Shown here: in pieces, positions 1 to 7,815 of the stretch
Position numbering within the stretch: the stretch's first letter is position 1
Layout of the letters: each line of letters starts with the position of its first letter
Source of the DNA: Lawsonibacter faecis
GTDB lineage: Bacteria; Bacillota; Clostridia; Oscillospirales; Oscillospiraceae
NCBI RefSeq assembly: GCF_014287675.1
Contig: NZ_JACOPQ010000001.1
Coordinates: forward strand, 124,001-188,000
DNA length: 64,000 bases
Direction of reading: 5' to 3'
Made by a program: the position numbers and the translations under genes
Notes under the pieces: generated by a model
The model's database searches: none
What the model was told of the DNA's origin: nothing
Seen by the model: the letters and a program-made list of their open reading frames with translations, nothing else

Positions 1-2
1 AA

Positions 3-203
3 CTAGGGGAAGATCTCGACGTAAACGCTCGTATTGAAAGTGTGACTAAGCAACTATTACTCTACGCTATTGCCTCGGAAGACGCCTTGGGGTATGACCC
101 GCAATTGGCAACCGCACATTTTTTATGTGCAACTAGTGATCATCGTCGTATAAATATAGATTTAATTGACGATGCTAAGGAGCATATGTGCCCTATAAAA
201 TAG
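3..203 (+). pseudogene. 3'-interrupted RecB/AddB-like PD-(D/E)XK nuclease, left fragment
   Basis: An open frame enters from the left edge and stops at TAG 201-203. Its sequence includes a QLLLY string, matching the QxxxY motif of RecB-family PD-(D/E)XK nucleases, within a helical segment (LLLYAIASEDALGYDP). Codons up to CATATG (183-188) belong to the original gene; the last codons (CPIK, stop) lie inside the ICE. Joining position 188 to 25820 restores the frame and continues into a CxxCx5C cluster at 25808-25939. The base composition is AT-richer than the ICE. It is probably part of a helicase-nuclease or DNA-repair/defence nuclease; the 5' part is outside the window. Confidence 0.7.
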
Positions 204-210
204 GAAAACT
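183..210 (+). repeat. ICE left end: core plus inverted arm (attL)
   Basis: The CATATG core at 183-188 is followed by a 22-bp arm ending TAGGAAAACT. The reverse complement of 25792-25819 matches 23 of these 28 bases. Such imperfectly inverted arms around a short core are expected of the attP halves of large serine recombinases. Confidence 0.75.
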
Positions 211-271
211 ACAAATACAAGGCTTTTCGGAGCCTACAACACCCAACAAAATAAAACAGAGCTATCACATT

Positions 272-316
272 ACGCAAAAGGCCGCCCGGTCAAGACCAAG
301 GGCGGCTTTTTTGCGT
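272..316. terminator. Bidirectional intrinsic terminator
   Basis: A GCCGCCC / GGGCGGC stem is flanked by an A-run on the left and a T6 run on the right, and the outer ACGCAAAA and TTTTGCGT also pair. It insulates the ICE left end and the interrupted host gene from the parB transcription unit. Confidence 0.8.
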
Positions 317-356
317 GGAAAGCTCGGAAGGAGGCAGGATTTTTCAAAAAAATAAG

Positions 357-386
357 TGCAAAATTTTCAAGTGAAATTTTGTGCAA
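357..386. promoter_or_regulatory. Imperfect inverted repeat upstream of parB-like gene
   Basis: TGCAAAATTT and AAATTTTGTGCA face each other about 25 bases before the RBS (AGGAGG at about 401). It is a possible operator or start of a leader hairpin. No convincing -35/-10 pair is visible here. Confidence 0.3.
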
Positions 387-413
387 CATTACAAAAAGAT
401 AGGAGGTTAGCAA

Positions 414-1874
414 ATGGAAGAAAAGAAACAGCCCACGGGCGCGGAGGAGCATAACACCCCCGAGGCTCCCGTAGCTGATGGGCCCGGTACTACCCCGGCC
501 CAGCCCGCTCCCGGCGATGTGGTTGTACCCTTTGAGAAAATCGAGGAGCTGATGGCAGAACAGCGGGCGGCGGCCCGCCATGCTGTGGAACAGGCCGAAC
601 CGCTTACCCCGGAGGCTCCCACTCCCAGCCAGCCCGAGAAAGCGACTGAACAGGCCCCGGAGGAAAAGCCGCAGGAGGAGGTTGCGGCTGAACAGAAAAA
701 GCCCCGCCGTGGCCGTCCCCCGAAGGCTGAAAAAACGGAGCAGGCCGCACCCAAGGCAGACAAAGAGCAGACGGCGGCAAAGCCTCGCAGGGACCGCCCA
801 CCCAAGGCTGACAAGGCGGCCCCCGACGAGGCCCAGCCGCCCAAACCTCGAGACAAAGTGTCCCAAGGTAAAAAGGCCGCAACGGTCAAGGAGGCTCCCG
901 CCCCGGAACAGGCCGCCGCTGGCGGTGGTGCTGGCCCCGGTGCCGGGATCGCGGCGGAGCCCCAGACACCTACGCCCCCGCCCCGTCCTGTGGAGGAGGG
1001 CAAGCTGGTCTATCTGAAACTCTCCGAACTCCACCCGTTCCACACATTCCGTCCCCATCCGTTCAAGGTCACGGACGACGCCAAGATGCAGGAAACCGTC
1101 GCATCCATTAAAGCAAACGGCGTTATGGTTCCCGGCCTTGCCCGCCCGGAGAAAGACGGCAACGGTTTTGAGATTATCGCGGGCCACCGCCGTACTCGCG
1201 GCAGTGAACTGGCAGGGCTGGAGGAAATGCCCTTTATTGTCCGGGATATGACCGACCAAGAAGCTGTGCAGGCCATGCGGGACAGTAACAAGCAGCGAGA
1301 TCAGACACTTCCCAGCGAATTGGCCTCCCTGCTGGATTTGGAAGTGGAGGCCATCAAGCACCAGGGCGGGCGGCTGGACGGCGTTGCTCCCGGTGATGTG
1401 GGAAAACGCTCTGTTGAGATCGTTGGCGAAGCGCACGATATGAACTACAAAAAGGTCATGCGGTATCTTCGCCTTAATTCCCTTGTCCCGGAGCTGCTGA
1501 GTAAGGTGGACGAGAAGGGGCTGGGTTTCATGCCCGCCGTGGAGCTCTCGTACATCAAACCGAAAAACCAGAGGTTGATTGCCGTGTCTATCGACGGTGA
1601 GCAGTCCTCGCCCTCCCACGCCCAGGCGAAACGGCTTCGGGAGCTGGATCAGGCGGGCAAGCTCAACGGCGATGTGATTGATGGTATTCTGAGTGAAAAG
1701 AAAAAGGAGGATCGCGGCGTGATTATTTCTATGGCCGAACTGGAAAAGTATTTTGGCAAGGAGGTCACTCCTGTCAAAATGAAGGAGCAGATCATGTCCC
1801 TGCTGGACGAATGGAAAGAGAAACAGCCGCCCGAGCTGAAAAAGCCCGAGAAAAAGGCGGATTTGGAGAAGTAA
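414..1874 (+). CDS. ParB-like partition/regulatory protein
   Basis: 486 aa with an AGGAGG RBS 7-8 bases before ATG. Residues 1 to about 195 are a Pro/Ala/Lys-rich, probably disordered tail. Residues about 200-300 are a ParB/Srx N-terminal domain with the GHRR motif (IIAGHRRTRGSELAG), followed by a ParB-type helix-turn-helix region (about 300-400). ParB proteins are CTPases that bind palindromic parS sites; ICE homologues are thought to aid maintenance or regulation. No ParA is seen in the window. One of the 15 dispersed 23-bp palindromes lies inside the gene (846-868, encoding RDKVSQG in the disordered tail) and another overlaps its terminator, so this protein is one candidate for binding the palindromes (inference). 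Confidence 0.85.
   Translation: MEEKKQPTGAEEHNTPEAPVADGPGTTPAQPAPGDVVVPFEKIEELMAEQRAAARHAVEQAEPLTPEAPTPSQPEKATEQAPEEKPQEEVAAEQKKPRRGRPPKAEKTEQAAPKADKEQTAAKPRRDRPPKADKAAPDEAQPPKPRDKVSQGKKAATVKEAPAPEQAAAGGGAGPGAGIAAEPQTPTPPPRPVEEGKLVYLKLSELHPFHTFRPHPFKVTDDAKMQETVASIKANGVMVPGLARPEKDGNGFEIIAGHRRTRGSELAGLEEMPFIVRDMTDQEAVQAMRDSNKQRDQTLPSELASLLDLEVEAIKHQGGRLDGVAPGDVGKRSVEIVGEAHDMNYKKVMRYLRLNSLVPELLSKVDEKGLGFMPAVELSYIKPKNQRLIAVSIDGEQSSPSHAQAKRLRELDQAGKLNGDVIDGILSEKKKEDRGVIISMAELEKYFGKEVTPVKMKEQIMSLLDEWKEKQPPELKKPEKKADLEK
846..868. repeat. ICE 23-bp palindrome, copy 1 (inside parB-like gene)
   Basis: Left arm CCTCGAGACA, centre AAG, right arm TGTCCCAAGG; two arm mismatches. Coding copy, read in frame as RDKVSQG. 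Confidence 0.85.
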
Positions 1875-1903
1875 CCTCGAGACACTTTGTCCCGAGGTTT
1901 TTT
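1875..1903 (+). terminator. ICE palindrome, copy 2, doubling as parB terminator
   Basis: Left arm CCTCGAGACA, centre CTT, right arm TGTCCCGAGG (1875-1897), directly after the parB-like stop codon and followed by T6. It is the only copy with a T-run, so it can act as an intrinsic terminator as well as a member of the palindrome family. Confidence 0.75.
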
Positions 1904-1978
1904 CATGCCCTTTCGCAGAGGGCTCTTTGGATTTATCCCCCGTCGCCGCTCAAACCAAAGCGCAGTCGGGAGCTGCCT

Positions 1979-2107
1979 GTCAAGGGGGCATGGCCCCGCC
2001 GCTTGCGGCGGCTTGCCCTTGACGGGCGGCCCCGGCTGTGCTACTCCCAGCGGCGCGACGGGGGTATATCCTCCAGAGCCGCCCCCTTTCCCATGATTGG
2101 GAAAGGG
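1979..2107. repeat. GC-rich leader with nested hairpins
   Basis: GTCAAGGG (1979-1986) pairs with CCCTTGAC (2016-2023) around an inner CCGCCGC/GCGGCGG stem (1996-2011). A second hairpin, CCCTTTCCC / GGGAAAGGG, spans 2084-2107. No ORF with an RBS is seen in 1904-2156. It may be a structured leader of the DUF4406-like/methyltransferase unit. Confidence 0.4.
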
Positions 2108-2156
2108 CGGGGGGATTGGGCTGAACCTACATTATAAAATATCGGAGGTATTCAAT

Positions 2157-2510
2157 ATGAAACGACCCCTTGCGTATGTTACCGCCGCATGGTACGGCGG
2201 CGACAGCGAAAATGCGGAACGGGCGGCGCAGTATTGCCGCGCTGTGTATGAGGCGGGCTTTTCGCCCATCTGTCCCACCCTGTATCTGCCCCTGTTCCTC
2301 AACGACGCTGTTCCTGAGGAGCATAAAAGCGGCATTGATATGAGCCGTGACCTGCTCCGACGCTCTCATGTGCTGGTGGTGTGCGGCCATACCGTCACCG
2401 AGGCCATGAAAAACGACATCGCCGTTGCCCAGCGGCTGGGGATCACAGCGACCACCCTTGAGGGCATTTTGACCGTCAAGGGACAGGGCCGCAGACGAAA
2501 TGACGATTAA
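2157..2510 (+). CDS. DUF4406/DUF7768-like nucleoside deoxyribosyltransferase-fold protein
   Basis: 117 aa starting MKRPLAYVTA. The start is chosen from the RBS CGGAGG at about 2141-2146; the longer frame from 2097 lacks one. The layout (N-terminal strand, YGGDSENAERAAQYC helix, then DMSRDLLRRSHVLVVCG and a C-terminal A-Q-R-L-G segment) resembles DUF4406/DUF7768 proteins, which share the nucleoside 2-deoxyribosyltransferase fold and are common in phages and ICEs. Its activity is unknown. The 3' end overlaps the methyltransferase start by 11 bases, implying translational coupling. Confidence 0.6.
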   Translation: MKRPLAYVTAAWYGGDSENAERAAQYCRAVYEAGFSPICPTLYLPLFLNDAVPEEHKSGIDMSRDLLRRSHVLVVCGHTVTEAMKNDIAVAQRLGITATTLEGILTVKGQGRRRNDD

Positions 2511-3567
2511 GCTGGGGAGCCTGTTTGATGGGATCGGGGTGTTCCCGCTGGCGGCAGCCCGCTGCGGGATCACCCCGGTATGGGCCAGCGAGATCGAAAA
2601 GGCCCCTATCTCCATCACAAAACGGCACTTCCCGGATATGGCCCACTTGGGCGACATCACCCGCATGGACGGCGGGGCCATCCCGCCCGTCCATGTGCTG
2701 ACCTTTGGATCGCCGTGTCAAAACCTGTCCCAAATCGGCAACCGGGACGGCTTGGCTGGCGCAAAGTCCAGCCTGTTTTTTCAAGCGATCCGCATTATCA
2801 AAGAAATGAGGGATGCAACTGACAATCTATTTCCAGTTATCGCTGTTTGGGAAAATGTCATGGGAGCGTTTTCATCAAATGACAGGATGGACTTTAGAGC
2901 CGTGCTATCCGCGTTCAACGCCGCCGACATTCCAATGCCTGCTTCTGGAAGATGGGCAGGAGCCGGAATGGTGCGAGGGGGAACGCCTGACCTCTCATGG
3001 CGGCTCATGGACGCCCAATATTGGGCAAGCCCCCGACTGGCACGACGGCAGCGTATCTTCCTCGTGGCGGATTTTGGAGGTCGACGCTCCCACGAAATAC
3101 TATTTAAGCCCCGCCCAATGCACCCACTTTCTGAAGCTGGCGGAGATCGCGGGCTGTCCTCCCCCGAAGGAGATCGAGGCACTTTTCTTGAAGCAGGGGG
3201 GCGCGTACCCGTCACCCGACCCTTTCAATGCTTCCGTATGCGGGCGTCGGCCAAAGACAGGACGCAGGAAGCGTTCCGAAACAGCTTCGGATTACCAACT
3301 GACCCTTTTCCCACTCTTTTAGCGGGCGGCGTGGCTCCCTTTGCCTTTTGGTATGAGGACGATCCCGCCGGGGGCTTTGTTAGGTTTCCCACGGAGCTGG
3401 AGTGCGAGCGTCTGATGGGCTTGCCCGAGGGCTGGACAAAATACGGCGCAGGCGGCGAGGAAATACGGGCGGCCAGCCGCTATAAGGCATTGGGGAACGC
3501 CATCGCCCTGCCCTGTGCCGAGTACATTATGGCGGGGATCAAGGAGGTGCTGCATGACCCTGTTTGA
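2500..3567 (+). CDS. DNA (cytosine-5-)-methyltransferase
   Basis: 355 aa. Motif I FDGIG (9-13), catalytic motif IV GSPCQNLS with Cys73, motif VI ENV (118-120), motif VIII RRQRIFLVADF (about 180-190) and C-terminal motif X GNAIALP are all present, so the enzyme should be active. It would methylate C5 of cytosine in an unknown target, with no partner endonuclease nearby. This and ArdA suggest protection of the ICE from recipient restriction. It overlaps the upstream gene by 11 bases. The central third is dual-coding: a second ORF (2813-3322) reads through it in another frame. Confidence 0.9.
   Translation: MTIKLGSLFDGIGVFPLAAARCGITPVWASEIEKAPISITKRHFPDMAHLGDITRMDGGAIPPVHVLTFGSPCQNLSQIGNRDGLAGAKSSLFFQAIRIIKEMRDATDNLFPVIAVWENVMGAFSSNDRMDFRAVLSAFNAADIPMPASGRWAGAGMVRGGTPDLSWRLMDAQYWASPRLARRQRIFLVADFGGRRSHEILFKPRPMHPLSEAGGDRGLSSPEGDRGTFLEAGGRVPVTRPFQCFRMRASAKDRTQEAFRNSFGLPTDPFPTLLAGGVAPFAFWYEDDPAGGFVRFPTELECERLMGLPEGWTKYGAGGEEIRAASRYKALGNAIALPCAEYIMAGIKEVLHDPV
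2813..3322 (+). CDS. Embedded overlapping ORF within the C5-methyltransferase gene
   Basis: 169 aa in the +1 frame, wholly inside the methyltransferase gene. It contains SLFGKMS near the N-terminus, WTLEPCYPRS, FQCLLLEDG, WTPNIG, YYLSPAQC and a C-terminal QLTLF. From memory, the order SLFGK, W-T, S-x-I/W-R-ILE, YYLS-x-x-C is that of a protein family found beside phage and ICE C5-methyltransferases, so it is unlikely to be a chance shadow. The host frame also shows intact methyltransferase motifs here, so both frames seem selected. Function unknown. The start is uncertain: ATG 2813 is preceded by GAGGG, but too closely. Confidence 0.55.
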   Translation: MQLTIYFQLSLFGKMSWERFHQMTGWTLEPCYPRSTPPTFQCLLLEDGQEPEWCEGERLTSHGGSWTPNIGQAPDWHDGSVSSSWRILEVDAPTKYYLSPAQCTHFLKLAEIAGCPPPKEIEALFLKQGGAYPSPDPFNASVCGRRPKTGRRKRSETASDYQLTLFPLF

Positions 3568-4267
3568 AGCCTATGTTACCAACGCCGGGAAGTACGCCGA
3601 CTATGGCGTGGATGCTGGGGAAATCTTAAAGTTCCCCACCACCACCGAGGAGGTGCAGTCACTCTTAAAGCGGATCGGCGTGGACGGTGTGCGGTATCAA
3701 GAGATTTTCATTGTTTCTTTTGACGGTGATGTGCTGGGCCTGTATGACTATCTGAGCGAATATGAAAATCTGGACGAGCTCAACCATCTGGCCCATCTGC
3801 TCTCTGAACTGGATCAAGGTGAACTGGAAACGCTGGAGGCCGTTCTCAACAAGGGCGACCATACTTCCAGCGTGGCCGACATCATCAACCTCGTTCACAA
3901 TCTGGATTGCTACGACCTCCACCCCGGCGTATCGGACGATGAAACGCTGGGGCGCATTTATGTGGAGGATATGGGGTTACTGGAGGTGCCCGAAAATCTA
4001 ATCAACTATTTTGACTTCGAGGCATACGGGCGGGATATGCGGCTGAACGAGGGCGGGCACTTTGCCCCCGGCGGCTATCTGACCCGAGTAAGCAACAACT
4101 TTGTAGAACTGTACCACGGGATTGAGGACATTCCCCCTGAACACCGGGTATTCGCTTACCCCCAGCTTTCCATCCGGGAGCAGATGGCGGCCTACAAAGA
4201 AATTATTGACGGCTCCGCCCGGGACACGGCCAAGCACCGTATCATTCCGGGACACGAGGAGCGTTAG
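3554..4267 (+). CDS. ardA: Antirestriction protein, ArdA family
   Basis: 237 aa, acidic throughout. The start ATG 3554 has RBS AAGGAGG (3541-3547); the longer frame from 3515 overlaps the methyltransferase. The N-terminal YVTNAGKYADYG and the later NYFDFEAYGRDM-R-LNEGG block are typical of ArdA, a DNA mimic that blocks type I restriction enzymes when an element enters a new host. The gene follows the C5-methyltransferase directly, forming an anti-restriction pair. A palindrome copy (4270-4292) starts three bases after its stop codon. Confidence 0.8.
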   Translation: MTLFEAYVTNAGKYADYGVDAGEILKFPTTTEEVQSLLKRIGVDGVRYQEIFIVSFDGDVLGLYDYLSEYENLDELNHLAHLLSELDQGELETLEAVLNKGDHTSSVADIINLVHNLDCYDLHPGVSDDETLGRIYVEDMGLLEVPENLINYFDFEAYGRDMRLNEGGHFAPGGYLTRVSNNFVELYHGIEDIPPEHRVFAYPQLSIREQMAAYKEIIDGSARDTAKHRIIPGHEER

Positions 4268-4269
4268 AA

Positions 4270-4292
4270 CTTCGGGACACTTTGTCCCAAAG
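4270..4292. repeat. ICE 23-bp palindrome, copy 3
   Basis: Left arm CTTCGGGACA, centre CTT, right arm TGTCCCAAAG. Lies between ardA and the pcfB RBS (AAGGAGG 4294-4300). Confidence 0.9.
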
Positions 4293-4308
4293 CAAGGAGG
4301 TGGTATAG

Positions 4309-4785
4309 CTGGTTGACGAAGATATTTCCCGGCGCACAATCGCAATTTCCATGAAGGCCAGTAAGCTGACGGCCCGAAGCCTTGCCTATGCGCTCCGGGC
4401 CGTTGGCCGTAAGGTTGCCAAGGCCCGCCGGGAGGCCCAAACGCCCCACGGCAAACAGAGCGTGAAAAAGCTCATGGCCCACGGCGCGGCCACCAGCAGT
4501 ATCGAGGTGGACGCGCCCAAGGTATTTGACCGGGTAGCCCGGAAGTGGAATGTGGACTACGCCTTTTACAAGACCGGGCCGGACAAATATCTGCTTTTCT
4601 TCAAGTCTGGACAGGCCGACGCTATGACGGCCTGTTTTTCTGAATACTCCCGGAAGGTGCTGGATAAATCCAAGTCTCGGCGCGTCCCCATCCGGGAACA
4701 GCTCAAACGGGCGGCGGATCAGCTTGCCAAGGAAAAGCCCCGCCAGAAGGAGCGCGTAAAGGAGGCGGCCCATGCGGACAGATAA
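4309..4785 (+). CDS. PcfB-like conjugation protein (DUF3801 family)
   Basis: 158 aa if started at CTG 4309. The RBS AAGGAGG (4294-4300) is eight bases before this CTG, and the first residues (VDEDISRRTIAIS) match the usual PcfB N-terminus. The first ATG (4351) would delete this conserved part and has no RBS. An in-frame TAG at 4306 excludes earlier starts. PcfB-like proteins accompany VirD4-type coupling proteins in Firmicutes ICEs and conjugative plasmids. The 3' end overlaps the coupling protein gene by 14 bases. Basic, Lys/Arg-rich C-terminus; likely cytoplasmic. Confidence 0.75.
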   Translation: MVDEDISRRTIAISMKASKLTARSLAYALRAVGRKVAKARREAQTPHGKQSVKKLMAHGAATSSIEVDAPKVFDRVARKWNVDYAFYKTGPDKYLLFFKSGQADAMTACFSEYSRKVLDKSKSRRVPIREQLKRAADQLAKEKPRQKERVKEAAHADR

Positions 4786-6610
4786 AATCAGAAAATATGT
4801 ACTTCCCAATATCCCGTATCTGTTTATCGGCTGGGCCTGCTTGAAAATGGGGATGACCTACCGTCTGGCCGCTGGTGCGAACTTCGGGGAAAAGCTGCTG
4901 GGGCTGATGCAGACCATCGGCGTGGCCTTTGCGGATTTTTCGCCGGGGCTTGATCCCTTTGACTGGCTCATTGGCATTGTGGGCGCTGTGGCTTTTCGGC
5001 TACTGATCTACTTCAAAAGCAAAAATGCCAAAAAATATCGCCGGGATGAGGAATACGGCAGTTCCCGTTGGGGCGGCCCTAAAGACATCCAGCCTTTTGT
5101 CGATCCAAAGTTTGAAAACAATGTCATTCTCACCGGGACGGAGCTTCTCACCATGAACACCCGCCCGAAGATCCCGGCCAATGCCCGCAACCTCAACGCC
5201 TGTATCATCGGATCGTCTGGCTCGGGCAAAACCCGCTTCTGGCTGACCCCTCAGCTTCTTCAAGCCCATTCCTCGTATGTGGTGGTTGATCCCAAGGGCG
5301 GTGTCCTCGGGCAAGTGGGCTACTTCCTGCAAAAAAAGCGGGGATATAAAATCAAGGTTTTTAATAGCATTGATTTTTCCAAGTCCATGCACTATAACCC
5401 GCTGGCGTACATCAAGAACGAGGCCGACATCCTAAAGTTTGTCAATGCGCTGATCTCCAACACCAAGGGAGAGGGCAAGGAGGGCGATCCGTTTTGGACG
5501 AAGGCCGAGACACTTTTGTATTGTGCGCTTATCGCCTATATCATCTTTGAGGGCCCCGCCGAGGATCGAAACATGAACACGCTGGTGGACATGATTTCCG
5601 GGATGGAGGTCAAGGAGGATGACGAGGACTTTATGAACGCCGTGGACTATATGTTTGCGGGGCTGGAAAAGCGCAAGCCCGATTGCTTCGCCGTGAAGCA
5701 GTACAAAAAGTACAAGTTAAGCAGCGGCAAGACGGCGAAAAGCATTTTGATCTCCTGCGGCGCTCGTTTGGCTCCCTTTGACATTCCCCAGCTCCGGGAA
5801 ATTATGTCCTATGACGAGCTGGAGCTTGACCGCATGGGCGATAGGAAAACAGCTACTTTCTTTGTCATCTCTGACACGGACAGCACCTACAATTTTTTGG
5901 TGGCTCTGGCCTTTTCGCAAATGTTCAATCTGCTCTGTGAGCGGGCAGACAATGTGCATGGGGGCCGCCTGCCCCATCATGTGCGGGTGCTTTGGGACGA
6001 GGCGGCTAACACGGGACAGGTGCCGGGGCTGGAAAAGCTGGTGGCCGTCATCCGCTCCCGCGAGGTGTCTTTGGTTCTCCTGTATCAGCAGTTGGCCCAA
6101 TGCAAGGCCATTTACGACAAACACGCTGAAACGATTTTGGGAAACATGGACAGCGTTGTGTTTTTGGGAGGCAGAGAGGCCAGCACCATCAAGGAAATAT
6201 CCGAGAACTGGCTGGGCAAGGCCACCATCTCTATGCAGACCGAGGGGCGCTCCCGTGGGCAGTCTGAAAGCTACAACCAGAACACCCAGCGGCTGGGCCG
6301 GGAGCTGATGACCCCCAGCGAACTGGCGACCATGCCCGGAGACAAGTGCATTTTGCAGCTCCGGGGCCTGCCGCCGTTTTTCTCCAAAAAGTACGATTTG
6401 AAGCAGCACCCCAATTACCGATACACGGCAGAGGCCGATAAAACCAAAAACGCCTTTGACCTCGACAAGCTCATCAACCGCCGCAGGCGGCCCGGGCTGA
6501 ACGAGGTTTGCGAGGTGTACGAGGCGGCGGTGCCCGAAGATGCGCTCACAGCCGAGGACGAGGACATCCTGAGCTATGACGACATCGACGATCCCGACGC
6601 TTTTGTATAA
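4772..6610 (+). CDS. VirD4/TraG-type type IV coupling protein
   Basis: 612 aa. Two N-terminal membrane segments (about 11-30 and 63-82) are followed by a large cytoplasmic ATPase. Walker A is GSSGSGKT (147-154), Walker B is VLWDEAANTG, and the TraM-recognition/TraG C-terminal part carries FLGGREASTIKEIS. It would bring the relaxase-DNA complex to the secretion channel. Coupled to pcfB by overlap and ends just before a palindrome plus terminator, so the parB-to-coupling-protein block may be a separate transcript from the pilus genes. Confidence 0.93.
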   Translation: MRTDKIRKYVLPNIPYLFIGWACLKMGMTYRLAAGANFGEKLLGLMQTIGVAFADFSPGLDPFDWLIGIVGAVAFRLLIYFKSKNAKKYRRDEEYGSSRWGGPKDIQPFVDPKFENNVILTGTELLTMNTRPKIPANARNLNACIIGSSGSGKTRFWLTPQLLQAHSSYVVVDPKGGVLGQVGYFLQKKRGYKIKVFNSIDFSKSMHYNPLAYIKNEADILKFVNALISNTKGEGKEGDPFWTKAETLLYCALIAYIIFEGPAEDRNMNTLVDMISGMEVKEDDEDFMNAVDYMFAGLEKRKPDCFAVKQYKKYKLSSGKTAKSILISCGARLAPFDIPQLREIMSYDELELDRMGDRKTATFFVISDTDSTYNFLVALAFSQMFNLLCERADNVHGGRLPHHVRVLWDEAANTGQVPGLEKLVAVIRSREVSLVLLYQQLAQCKAIYDKHAETILGNMDSVVFLGGREASTIKEISENWLGKATISMQTEGRSRGQSESYNQNTQRLGRELMTPSELATMPGDKCILQLRGLPPFFSKKYDLKQHPNYRYTAEADKTKNAFDLDKLINRRRRPGLNEVCEVYEAAVPEDALTAEDEDILSYDDIDDPDAFV

Positions 6611-6614
6611 ATCA

Positions 6615-6637
6615 CTTCGAGACAAAGTGTCCCGAAG
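6615..6637. repeat. ICE 23-bp palindrome, copy 4
   Basis: Left arm CTTCGAGACA, centre AAG, right arm TGTCCCGAAG. Sits between the coupling protein stop and a terminator. Confidence 0.9.
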
Positions 6638-6646
6638 CAGTCACTT

Positions 6647-6671
6647 GCCGCCCACACCGGGCGGCTTTTTT
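6647..6671 (+). terminator. Intrinsic terminator before maff2
   Basis: GCCGCCC stem, five-base loop, GGGCGGC, then T6. It lies upstream of maff2, so transcription of the downstream transfer genes must read through it or start after it. Confidence 0.85.
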
Positions 6672-6710
6672 CATGGCCGGGGCTATGACCCCGGAGAAAT
6701 GGAGGAATAT

Positions 6711-6923
6711 ATGCAGTTTTTCGCTTCCGCTATCACTACTTTGCAGACCCTTGTTGTTGCTCTCGGCGCTGGCCTCGGCGTGTGGGGCGTTGTCAATCTG
6801 CTGGAGGGCTACGGCTCGGACAATCCCGGTAGCAAGAGCCAGGGCATGAAGCAGCTCATGGCTGGCGGCGGTATCATCGTGATTGGCACCACTCTGATCC
6901 CCCTGCTGTCTGGCCTGTTTTAA
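6711..6923 (+). CDS. Maff2 family small membrane protein (pilin/VirB2-like candidate)
   Basis: 70 aa starting MQFFASAITT; ATG 6711 follows GGAGG (6701-6705), and the longer frame from 6576 runs back over the palindrome and terminator. Two hydrophobic helices (about 10-32 and 48-68) are separated by a short polar Gly/Ser loop, the layout of VirB2/TrbC-like pilins. It is the first gene of the membrane-channel block and is followed 12 bases later by the VirB6-like gene. Channel or pilus role is inferred from position. Confidence 0.75.
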   Translation: MQFFASAITTLQTLVVALGAGLGVWGVVNLLEGYGSDNPGSKSQGMKQLMAGGGIIVIGTTLIPLLSGLF

Positions 6924-6934
6924 GGTAACGGCTT

Positions 6935-7801
6935 ATGGGTATTCTCACCGAATGGATCACGGAATGGCTGAAAGGGCTTTTGATCGAGGGGATCATGGGA
7001 AACCTCACAGGGCTTTTTGACACGGTGAATACCCGAGTCGGAGAGATCGCGGTACAGGTGGGAACGACCCCGGCGGCGTGGAACGCTGGGGTTTTCTCCC
7101 TCATACGGCAAATATCCGAAACGGTGATTTTACCGATTGCCGGACTGATCCTAACCTTTGTTGCAACCTATGAACTGATCCAGATGCTCATAGACAGGAA
7201 CAACCTGCACGACATCGACACATGGCTCTTTTTTAAGTGGATATTCAAAACGGCGGCGGCCATCCTCATTCTCTCCAACACATTCAACATTGTAAACGCG
7301 GTGTTCGATGTGTCGCAGAGCGTGATTGCCCGATCCTCTGGCATTATTCAAGGCTCTACGGACATCACGCCGGGGATGCTGGACACGCTGGAGGCCACCT
7401 TAGAAACGATGGGCCTTGGGGAGCTGCTGGGGTTGTTTATGCAGTCCATGCTGATTGGCTTTACCATGACTGCGCTGAACATTATTATTTTCGTTCTTGT
7501 CTATGGCCGTATGCTGGAAATCTATATGCTGACCAGTTTGGCCCCCATCCCCGTGGCGACCCTATCTAACCGGGAAGTCGGGCAGATGGGCCAGAATTAC
7601 CTAAAATCCCTGTTCGCCGTTGGTTTCCAAGGCTTGCTCATTCTGCTGTGCGTGGGCATCTACGGCGTGCTGGTGCAGGGTATCTCCACCAGCGGCGACC
7701 CCATCGGGGCCATTTGGGGCTGTGTGGGGTACACGGTTTTGCTCTGCTTCATGCTGTTCAAAACCGGGTCTATCAGCAAAAGTATCTTTGGCGCACATTA
7801 G
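6935..7801 (+). CDS. VirB6/TrbL-like conjugal transfer membrane protein
   Basis: 288 aa with about six membrane helices (near 58-80, 95-115, 150-180, 185-200, 220-240, 250-270) and a periplasmic-type loop after the N-terminal amphipathic segment (MGILTEWITEWLKGLL). Size and position between Maff2 and PrgI/VirB4 match the CD0411/TrbL proteins of Clostridia CTns, an integral part of the mating channel. Expressed with maff2. Confidence 0.8.
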   Translation: MGILTEWITEWLKGLLIEGIMGNLTGLFDTVNTRVGEIAVQVGTTPAAWNAGVFSLIRQISETVILPIAGLILTFVATYELIQMLIDRNNLHDIDTWLFFKWIFKTAAAILILSNTFNIVNAVFDVSQSVIARSSGIIQGSTDITPGMLDTLEATLETMGLGELLGLFMQSMLIGFTMTALNIIIFVLVYGRMLEIYMLTSLAPIPVATLSNREVGQMGQNYLKSLFAVGFQGLLILLCVGIYGVLVQGISTSGDPIGAIWGCVGYTVLLCFMLFKTGSISKSIFGAH

Positions 7802-7815
7802 AAAGGGGCGTGATT

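Noticed and set aside
270..1619. 449-codon minus-strand ORF opposite the parB-like gene
   Set aside because: It is the antisense shadow of a GC-rich gene, has no RBS and a low-complexity Leu/Gly/Arg product; the plus strand shows a full ParB domain.
5461..5520. Additional palindrome copy in the coupling-protein gene (CCGAGACACTTTTG)
   Set aside because: Only one half-site resembles the family; the opposite arm is absent.
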